Origin: Scortum barcoo
Taxonomy: Eukaryota > Chordata > Actinopteri > Centrarchiformes > Terapontidae
Direction of reading: 5' to 3'
Length of the DNA: 64,000 nucleotides
NCBI GenBank assembly: GCA_023238725.1
Contig: CM041550.1
Location: 26,694,180 to 26,758,179 of the forward strand
The position numbers were made by a program, and so were the translations under genes. Under the pieces are notes generated by a model. The model saw nothing but the letters and a program-made list of their open reading frames with translations, did not search any database and was not told where the DNA came from. How positions within the stretch are numbered: the first letter of the stretch is position 1; every line of letters begins with the position of its first letter. This document shows positions 56,672-64,000 of the stretch, piece by piece.

Positions 56672-57507
56672 GTAAGTGACATGGTTAGATAAAACTATGT
56701 GTGTTTGATTGACTAAGACGGGTATGTGTGTACTTACAATGTTAACTTTATTAGGTAGCTAAAGCTGTTGCAATTCGATCCAACCGACTGATTGTCTTGC
56801 TTTTATATGGGAAGGAAAAAAAAAACAAATCACAAAGCACCTTTCAGAATCAGAATACTTTATCTCCGGGGTATTGTTATATAAGTATAAGTATTAAGTA
56901 TTGTTATATATATTATTCAAAATAATGTAGCTCAGTGTAATACCACCTTAACTATGACCGCAGCTAATAACTATTGAAAATGAATGCATCATTGAAAGGG
57001 CACATTTCTGCCAATTTTAACAGATACTTTGTAAGTGTAATTTATGGCAGAGTGGTTGTACCAAATGAAGAGGCCACTGAGTGTATGAGTCAGCAAGGAC
57101 AGACTCAATGAAAACTGGGCTTTTTGACTCAGACACCACCAAACCCCCCAGCAATACACTGGCAACACAACCCATGCTCTCGGTCAACAAGGTGACTGAA
57201 CAGTCGTCATAACTGTCAAGTTTAGTTTAGCTGTGTGTCAAAGAATGTCTGATGGGCAGAAACGAACTCCCAAAAGAAAGTTCCACCTGGTAGATTTCCA
57301 TGCTTGCGACACTCATGTCATGTCTCATGTAAAAAAAAAATTGAAAAACTAAAACAAAAAAAAAAACAAAAAAAAAATGAAAATCATGTTTTCACAATCT
57401 ATCAGTCAATGAAACCTCAGTTTCATTAATTCACTTATGTAGTTCCAGCTGTGGAGAGAAAACAAAGAACGTTAAATATTAAATACAGTTTACAACCTTC
57501 TACTTAC
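56672..57507. other. Intron/intergenic, A-rich tracts
   Basis: Includes A-rich runs at ~57330-57378. No exon with matching splice sites seen. Confidence 0.4.
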
Positions 57508-58290
57508 CTCCAGCTTCACCCTTTTTAATTGCAGCTTCTTGTATTTCATTTTCAGCCTCTGACACTCCATACTCAGCTTTTTACTTTCAGTAGATGAAGT
57601 TTACATTTGTGTACAGCACAGGATGTCCTGTGACAGAGGAAATGTTTTAGTGAGTGACTGAGTATGTAGGTGGTAACAGTAATATGAATACTATGCAGTC
57701 TAATATGCAGTAGGGTGTATGGGTGATAATTAGGCCTATTAGTATAGCTATGGAGCCATCTAACTGCAAACAGAGGAACACTGAGTTGTTAAAGTAGGAT
57801 AACACAGAAAAGCATGAGATGCACAGTATTTTATTTAAAAAAAGAAAAGAAAATTAAAATAACTACTCACACATGGGTTAGCCATGTCCTCAGTATCTGG
57901 GGTCTGGAAGTCAATTAAGCGTATGGTGTCTCCCATCACTGACAGATACAGGTACACCATTAGTTATTACAATTGAGAGACTGACACTCATTTGAGGAGT
58001 AGAGGACAAAACCTCCTACATACTGATCCCGAGCACTTTGGGGAAGTCATTCTAAAGAGGTCTGCCCATCTATTCCCTCCGCCAGTGGCTGTCCCTGCCT
58101 GCTGCTCAGAGCTCCTCTGCTGGTGTGAGATTTTCAGGTGGAGGTTCCCCACCAGTGGCAGAGGCCTCAGCTCAACACTTTTTTGGACAAACACATTTCA
58201 CATTTCTTTACAGGCTACTTACCACTCTGGAGGTTGTTTTTGTATTTAATTTTAACCTGCTGCCAGGTTCGCTTCTGGTTGTTAAGGCTG
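57508..58290 (-). pseudogene. Harbinger-type Myb/SANT protein, three-exon relic
   Basis: Reverse-strand exon-like pieces: ~58290-58223 (KRTWQQVKIKYKNNLQSG, donor gtaagt); ~58190-57871 (a GG-rich/SRQGQPLAEGIDGQTS segment, then VSVMGDTIRLIDFQTPD, donor gtgagt); 57627-57508 (acceptor cacag, ECQRLKMKYKKLQLKRVKLE, donor gtaagt). WQQVKxKYKN followed by the P-x-AEGI-GGTS-like block and a C-terminal coiled coil is the layout of fish Myb/SANT-like proteins carried by PIF/Harbinger elements. Stops and frameshifts break it. The 5' part is replaced by a LINE tail at ~58295. Confidence 0.55.
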
Positions 58291-58299
58291 CTCCTGCTT

Positions 58300-58420
58300 A
58301 GATCAGATAAGATAAGATAATCTTTTATTGATCCCACAGCAGGGGAAATTTCACTGTTACAGCAGCTCAAAAACAGCAATTAAAGATAGAGATTAAATAA
58401 TAGAGACAATATAAACACAA
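58300..58420 (-). mobile_element. LINE 3' end with (TTATC)n tail, reverse orientation
   Basis: The reverse complement reads ...gaaatttcccctgctgtggg then atcaataaaag and attatcttatcttatctg. This is the classic 3' UTR end and pentamer tail of a fish non-LTR element. Confidence 0.65.
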
Positions 58421-59084
58421 AAACAATATGTACATGTACACACATTTACATACACAGCCTCACCCAGTTAGATGTGCAGTGATGACGTGTTATTGCAGAG
58501 GTGTAGCCAGGCTATGCAAGCCTTGCTTGAATTAGCCTTGATTAGATGAGGCTGAAATGTGTTAGTGGAACAAGGCTTAATTGGGAGACAATGTTAGGTC
58601 AAGCAAGGCTTTCTCGAGTCAGCCTGCCTTTCTTCAGCTACGTTGATGGAATAACCCCCAGGCTGCTGCTCTCCCAGGAATCATCATATCGCAGATGTGG
58701 CATGTCTGCCTCCTGTGAGTCCCAGGTGAATTTCTCCAGAGGCCATAAAAACAGACTGACATTTGTATTCTGCACTATGAAATGAGACAAAATAATTTCT
58801 TTTTAATCTAGTAATCTAATTATAGCTATAGCAAAAGAACTAGAGCATGGCCTTTACACACATAAAGAGATATTGAATAAGTAGGTTATGAGAAACAAGA
58901 TTTTCTCACCACAATAAGAAATAATACACCACTTTATTATATTGTATAATAAATAGCTAAACACTATAACCTTCATTTGGAACAATTCAAATCACAGGGT
59001 TAACACTAGACATGAAATGTCTCAAAAGTAATGTCTAAGAAGCTTATAAAAAAATATTTAAACAATGAGCACTGGCGTATTTAA
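58421..59084. other. Intergenic, nothing recognised
   Basis: The first ~80 bases may extend the LINE 3' UTR. No exon seen. Confidence 0.35.
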
Positions 59085-59488
59085 CAGCTTAGATGCTTTA
59101 TAAGAGAAAGTGTCGTGAATAATATTAACTAAGCCGTGAACCACTTCTGAGACATTGTGAGAGCACAACTTTCAGATAAAACAAAGCTAACCATTAGTGT
59201 GACCATTAGCATTAGACTCGGGAAGCTAATGTTCGCTTGGCTTGAATGTCACAGTAATATGTGATTCACCGCAGACTCTTACTGTAACACATCGTATTTT
59301 TGTGGGTGATTTGATAGAAAATCACACATAAATCAAGTAGTAAATTGGTGACCCAGAAAAGTGCTGGCGCGCTGACTGGGTGCTGCATGTTCACGAACTT
59401 TGGTTGACACTGCGTCAGACAATCCTGCTTTGATTGGTTGTTTGACCCATGACCCAGGCACAGTGGATTTTGGCTTTAAATGGCTTTA
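59085..59488 (+). repeat. Dispersed repeat 'A', left part of split copy
   Basis: Aligns with 22230-22877, shortened. It ends in ggcTTTA at the transposon junction, exactly where the uninterrupted copy continues as ggctttagaggcag. Confidence 0.75.
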
Positions 59489-59761
59489 TGGCCCTTTTCC
59501 ACTAGTACCTACTCTACTCTGCTCGACTTGACTCGCCTTTTGGTTTGTACGCCGGTTTATGCGGCGTTTCCATTACGTGTTAGTACCTGGTACCAGGTTC
59601 CAAGCGAGCTGAGTCGAGCCGAAAATGTGACGTCGGCAGACGGCAGGCCACTGATTGGCCAGGGTGTGACGTCACTAGATGAATCAGGAGCGCGACTCGT
59701 TCATAAGAGTCAACCGCGCCATTTTTAAAACACAATAACAACAACGAACACGACGTCAGAG

Positions 59762-61105
59762 ATGGCTGCACAGAAAGTCAACCCCGCGTGGAGCAACGAC
59801 GAAGGTCCAGACATTTCTTTGTCTGGTGGCTGAGGAGAGGATTCAGCGGGATCTAGACGGAGCGACCCATAACGAGAAAGTGTACCGGGAGGTCTCCGAG
59901 CTGATGGCCACCCATGGATACAACCGGACAGTGAGGCAGTGCTGGGAAAAGCTGAAGAAACGGAAAGAATGGAAGTGGTTCGGCCAAATGGACGACTTTT
60001 GCTCGCCGACCGGCAGGCAACGGGAGGGAGATTGGCGTCGACTCGGCCACAGCTTTGTTGGAAACCGTGATTGAGGCTGGTGAGTGTGTGACTGTTTTTT
60101 ATGTTACTGATCCTATTGGTGCTAAGCTCACCCTGAACAAATAAATATAATTTAAAAGTCGTTGTCGTTGTCTCCTGTATGCAGACAATGAGCTAGCTAA
60201 TTAGCCATCGACGCTAACTCCTTGCTCTGTTTGTATTTTGTGTTTGCTTAAGGATTCGCTTCTGAGAGCAAAACATAAAAAGTCAGCATGTCTACAACAT
60301 CTGAACTAAGCTAGTGTTATTACTAGATTAACATGTTGTTTTTGTGTTGCAATTCCGTGCTGTGCGTGTACTTAAGTTGTGTGTGTATTTTTGTTCAAGA
60401 ATCCCTTTCTACATTTGAGTCCGCCTCCATCATCATGGACCCTCCAAGCTCCCCTGCCTCTACCCCAGCACCAGCAGCTGTGTCAACACCGCAACCAGTG
60501 TCAACACCGGGGACGTCCAGCACGACCCAACAACGTGCTATCACTGGTGAGAAAGTTCACAGCAACATTTACTTAGGTGAAAGTACAGATAAAGTGCCAA
60601 AAATGTAGTCAAATAAGTATCACAACTCATATAAACTCATTCAGAGGCAGCAGCAAAAACTAATGGCTTCAAACATAAACTATCCCTTGTAAAATCTACT
60701 TAAGTGCAACACATCCGCATAATTTTTTTTTCTTAAATACAACGACAAAGCAATTTGTCACATTCTACCATTGGCTTTTAGCTTCAAGTGTATTCCCCAA
60801 TATAGTTTTTAAACTAAACTTGCTTTGGTTAACCACCTCTTATTTCTGCCTTTTTTCTAGGCAAGAGGAAAAGGGTCCCGGCCGGAACAGACCTGCAGAG
60901 CATGCTCGAAGAGATGCAGTCGGAGGATGAGCGGAACCGGGCCCAGTGTGACCATGTCTATTTGCTTCTGGGTGATGCACGTGAGGCAAGGGAGTGTGAA
61001 GCTGCCCTATGGAGGGAAGAGATGGCCCAGAACGCTTCCTTCAATCAAGCGTTCCTCGGTGTGCTGGGCGAGCTGGTGCAGGCGATGCGTGGCCGACATG
61101 TGTGA
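59762..61105 (+). pseudogene. Harbinger Myb/SANT-like DNA-binding protein gene, nearly intact
   Basis: These proteins bind the element's ends and help import the transposase. Exons 59762-60079, 60400-60546 and 60861-61105 have sound GT-AG sites and compatible phases. Exon 1 starts MAAQKVNPAWSNDE; after an apparent one-base insertion near 59803 it continues VAEERIQRDLDGATHNEKVY and HGYNRTVRQCWEKLKKRKEW, a Myb/SANT (trihelix-like) domain. The domain is shortened before WKWFGQMD, and a second frame change near 59995 leads to DSATALLETVIEA. Exon 2 is Pro/Thr/Ser-rich and exon 3 is an acidic helical tail ending RGRHV. Only the two exon 1 defects prevent a full reading frame. An AATAAA near 61218 could serve as its polyA signal. 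Confidence 0.75.
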
Positions 61106-61261
61106 CCCACCCCCCCCATTGTGCGTCCCGTTCCCCCCATTTCATTTTTCGTTTTACTCAGCCCTCTGTTCTAGGAGAGGCATACTTTGCACACTGTAAA
61201 TAGTTTGGTCTGACTGTAATAAACATTTTTGACAAATGCATCATGATTTTCAATTTTCTGG

Positions 61262-61509
61262 GTGAACATCCCACCACTGGGAGGCTCGTCTAAACGCCCA
61301 GACCGACTTTTTGCAGCGATTTTGTGACAAGAGTCATCTGAAACACACACACACACACAGCACACATATTTTAATACCTAATAGCTCATCTTGAGCTTGA
61401 TACTGCTGTATGGCTTCCCAAACTCTCCTGTACTTTTCCAGAGTGTTTCGTCTCGCTGCCCGCAGTCTTCTCTGTGGCACTCAAGCAGCAGGTATACCAT
61501 CGCCTCCAT
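61262..61509 (-). pseudogene. Harbinger transposase N-terminal stub
   Basis: Reverse strand: ATG 61509 opens MEAMVYLLLECHREDCG; after one frame change it reads EKYRRVWEAIQQYQAQDELL, the leader of fish Harbinger transposases. A donor-like gtatta and an acceptor tttcag bracket a 40-bp (GT)-rich gap. A second piece (DDSCHKIAA ... WWDVHP-like) stops at ~61262. The whole DDE/nuclease part is deleted. Confidence 0.55.
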
Positions 61510-61686
61510 GTCCCCATAGTTGTTTTATGTTTGTGTCGCATAACAAAAGACGACGCTGGAGTTTCGGCTGCCTTGCTATGACGACTCCACCCACGCTGAG
61601 GTGGTACTCTACTGTAATGGAAAATGACCAAAACTGAGTCGAGCCAAGCCGAGTCAAGCCGAGTAGGTACTAGTGGAAAAGGGCCA

Positions 61687-61835
61687 TTAGAGGTAGAAGG
61701 CTGGGCCAGAGGAGGCTGATTATTATCACAGATGATCTGTCTCATATTTTATTGTCAGGACATGGTCACAGTTTTAGTGGATATGACTAAAAGTAGTGTT
61801 TAAAAAAGTTACTGACTATATCTTTAATGAAGTTT
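61687..61835 (+). repeat. Dispersed repeat 'A', right part of split copy
   Basis: Begins TTAGAGGTAG and continues with gattattatcacaga, atctgtctcat and cagttttagtggatatgac, matching 22874-22985. Confidence 0.75.
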
Positions 61836-62179
61836 ACGTTTTCACAATTCCATAGTAAACGGCTCAGCCTAGTCATTTTAATCTCTGAGTTAATCTTCAT
61901 TTTTGCTCCAATTGTCAAATTGTGCGACTTTTCTCAATTTTCTCAAATCCAATAATGAAGAACTTGTTTCGTCTCTAAACTTTGGCAGGATCATCTAAGG
62001 ACTTCATCTGTCTAAAATTATCAAAGGAATTTTAATACATCAAACTGTTTTAATTCTACAAACAGACAGTATTTTGATACTCGATACGAAGTGTTTAAAA
62101 TGGTGTTCAGATTAGTCAAATGGTGAGTCCACCCTTATAGTCCTTATCTTGGTGTAATTTTTACTGAATTGAATACCGG
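61836..62179. other. Intergenic with weak repeat segment
   Basis: 61975-62060 shares blocks with 18480-18550. No coding signal. Confidence 0.35.
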
Positions 62180-63884
62180 AGTCAGGCTCCTGGACCTGAG
62201 GGCATCCCCGGCCGAGCTCTCAAGGTGTGTGCAGATCCAGCTGGCAGACGTCTTTGCAGACATTTTCAACATGTCACTGCTCCAGTCTGTAGTCCCCACA
62301 TGCTTCAAGGAGACCATCATTGTCCCTGTCCCCAAGAAAACCAAAATCCTCTGCTTGAATGACTACCACACAGTAGCACTTACCTCCACCATTAAATGCT
62401 TTGAGCAGTTAGTCAAATCATTCATCACCTCCTCCCTCCCGGACTCACTGGACCCACTTCAGTTTGCCTACAGGCCCAATAGGTCAGCTGAAGATGCCAT
62501 TGCCCTCACTCTCCACACTGCCCTCTCACACCTGGACCAGAGGGACACATATGTGAGAATGCTGTTCATTGACTACAGCTCAGCATTCAACACCATCATG
62601 CCCTCCAAGCTCGTCACCAAGCTCCAGAGACCTCGGGCTCAACAGCGCCCTCTGTGACTGGATCCTGAACTTCCTGGATGGGCAGACCCCAGGCTGTGCG
62701 GATGGGCAGCACCACATCCTCCACCCTGACTCTGAACACCGGCGCCCCCCAGGGCTGTGTGCTCAGCCCTCTGCTGTACTCCCTGTTCACGCATGACTGC
62801 GTGGCCACCCTTACAGCTCCAACACCATCATCAAATTTGCTGACGACACGACCGTCATTGGCCTGATCACCGGTGACGACGAGACGGCCTACAGAGAGGA
62901 GGTCAGAGACCTGACATCTTGGTTCCAGGACAACAATCTCCATCTCAACATCAGCAAAACTAAGGAGCTGATCATGGACTTCAGGAGGAGGCAGAGAGAG
63001 GAACACGCCCCCCTCTCCATCAACGGGACTACGGTGGAGAGAGTCAGCAGCTTCAGGTTCCTCGGGGTCCACATCAGTGAGGACCTCACCTGGACTCATC
63101 ACACTGACTTTATCACAAAGTCAGCCAGACAGCGGCTCTTCTTCCTCCGCAGGCTGCGGAGGCTCAACATGGACTCAAGGATACTCTGCAGCTTCTACAG
63201 GTTCACTATAGAGAGCATCCTGACTTGGCTGCATCATCACGCCTGGTGGTCACAGCAGCTGCACCGCCCTCAACCGTAAGGCTCTAGAGAGGGTGGTGAA
63301 AGCTGCTCAGCACATCACCAGGACGGAGCTGCCATCCATGGAGGACCTCTACACCCAGCGGTGTAGGAGGAAGGCCACCAAAATCATTAAGGACCCCAGT
63401 CACCCCAGCTACAAACTGTTCTGCCTGCTGCCGTCTGGCTGATGGTTCCGCAACATTCGAGCCCGAACCACCAGGCTCAGTGACAGCTTCATCCCGCAGG
63501 CCATAAGACTCTGTCCACAGCAACACTACTTTTTAAATAACACCTTCACTTCTTGTTGTATATATTTTTCTATTGTATATATATCTTATTATATATATGT
63601 TACTTATAAAACTACATTTACAGTTTATATTTTATTTGTATAACCTTATATTTTAAGGTCTTTATTATTATTATTACTCTAGTTTATTATTTATCTTAAA
63701 TTTTATTTTATATTTTTATTTTTTAAATTATCTTTTTTTTTCTTGTTGACAGCCTCTATTGTTATTAATATTCTTTTTAGCATTGACAGGAGAGCCTAGG
63801 ATTTAAGAATTTCATTACCAGTGATTGCTGATGTAAATTGTTGTGTAATGACAATAAATTCTTGAAATGAAAATCTTGAAATCT
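62180..63884 (+). mobile_element. 5'-truncated LINE (CR1/L2/Rex-like) with broken reverse transcriptase
   Basis: Forward-strand RT: PGPEGIPG-type start, FKETIIVPVPKKTKILCLND, LQFAYRPNRSAEDAIALTLH, motif A FIDYSSAFNTI, motif B GAPQGCVLSPLLYSLFTHDC, motif C FADDTTV, then FRFLGVHISEDLTWTHHTDF and AARQRL-like/LRRLRRLNM. All RT motifs are visible but lie in at least three frames, with a stop after the region near 63279. The 3' UTR is AT-rich and ends with acaataaattcttgaaatga and a short repeat of cttgaaat. The endonuclease half is absent. Same subfamily as 40287-41335 but better preserved, so younger. Confidence 0.85.
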
Positions 63885-64000
63885 CAGATCCATCAGTAAT
63901 CTCAGACAGCAGAGTTTCACTGGTTAGAAAAAAACTTAAATAAAACTAAAAAGTAAATTAACTTAAATGTTGTTGTGCTACAAGAGATTAGTGAATTAGA
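63885..64000. other. Window end, nothing recognised
   Basis: AT-rich sequence after the LINE tail. Confidence 0.3.

Larger units (their letters stand above)
59489..61686. mobile_element. PIF/Harbinger deletion derivative, 2198 bp, TTA target duplication
   Basis: Perfect 26-bp terminal inverted repeats begin TGGCCCTTTTCCACTAGTAC on both ends, with imperfect pairing of a cgacttgactcg-type region further in. TTA is duplicated at 59486-59488 and 61687-61689, the 3-bp target of this superfamily. The element carries a + strand Myb/SANT-like gene (three exons, two frame defects). Convergent to it is only the N-terminal stub of a transposase gene; the DDE catalytic region is missing, so it cannot mobilise itself. 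Confidence 0.92.

Noticed and set aside
1..64000. CRISPR arrays, operons, prophage or plasmid features
   Set aside because: Introns, SINEs and vertebrate orthologues show a fish nuclear genome; no regularly spaced repeats with unique spacers exist.

Overview
This is a gene-poor, AT-rich, transposon-dense piece of a vertebrate nuclear genome, almost certainly a ray-finned (teleost) fish. All genes are split by GT-AG introns, and every recognisable protein has a vertebrate orthologue. The repeats are typical of fish: Tc1 elements with IR/DR ends, a Mermaid/DANA-like SINE, CR1/L2-type and L1-type LINE fragments, a Ty3/gypsy integrase relic and PIF/Harbinger pieces. Nothing looks bacterial, plasmid or viral.

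Layout. (1) 1-1.9 kb: the last two coding exons of an integrin beta-2-like gene (itgb2, + strand). (2) 5.1-17.85 kb: a complete 13-exon ubxn4 gene on the - strand (524 codons by my splice model), an ER-membrane UBX-domain cofactor of p97/VCP. (3) 18-23.3 kb: intergenic, with Ty3/gypsy and LINE relics and a copy of an unnamed dispersed repeat. (4) 23.58-31.56 kb: a complete 9-exon nmi gene on the + strand (385 codons), with two NMI/IFP35 domains behind a coiled coil. Its intron 2 carries a 2.9 kb TTAA-flanked DNA transposon. (5) 34.3-47.0 kb: a complete 5-exon rnd3 gene on the - strand (223 codons), convergent with nmi. Its ~11 kb intron 2 holds a LINE relic, a 30-bp tandem repeat and a full-length dead Tc1 element. 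(6) 47.0-56.1 kb: intergenic repeats, including a Tc1-like element with intact ends and an L1-type endonuclease relic. (7) 56.1-56.7 kb: promoter, 5' UTR exon and first coding exon (three codons) of a + strand gene, tentatively mmadhc. (8) 56.7-64 kb: Myb/SANT-type transposon relics, a 2.2 kb PIF/Harbinger deletion derivative inserted in the dispersed repeat, and a 5'-truncated LINE.

The genes do not form a pathway. nmi next to rnd3 matches human 2q23 gene order (RND3-RBM43-NMI), which supports both names. Human UBXN4 is also on chromosome 2q. The most informative observations are: a Harbinger insertion whose empty-site sequence is present elsewhere in this window, giving an exact TTA target duplication; the TTAA element with a P2RX7-tail-like relic; an rnd3 without the usual N-terminal extension; and an nmi 3' splice site with (GT)12 directly before its AG. 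I found no clearly new functional system. The novelty is in mobile-element architecture and lineage-specific gene changes.
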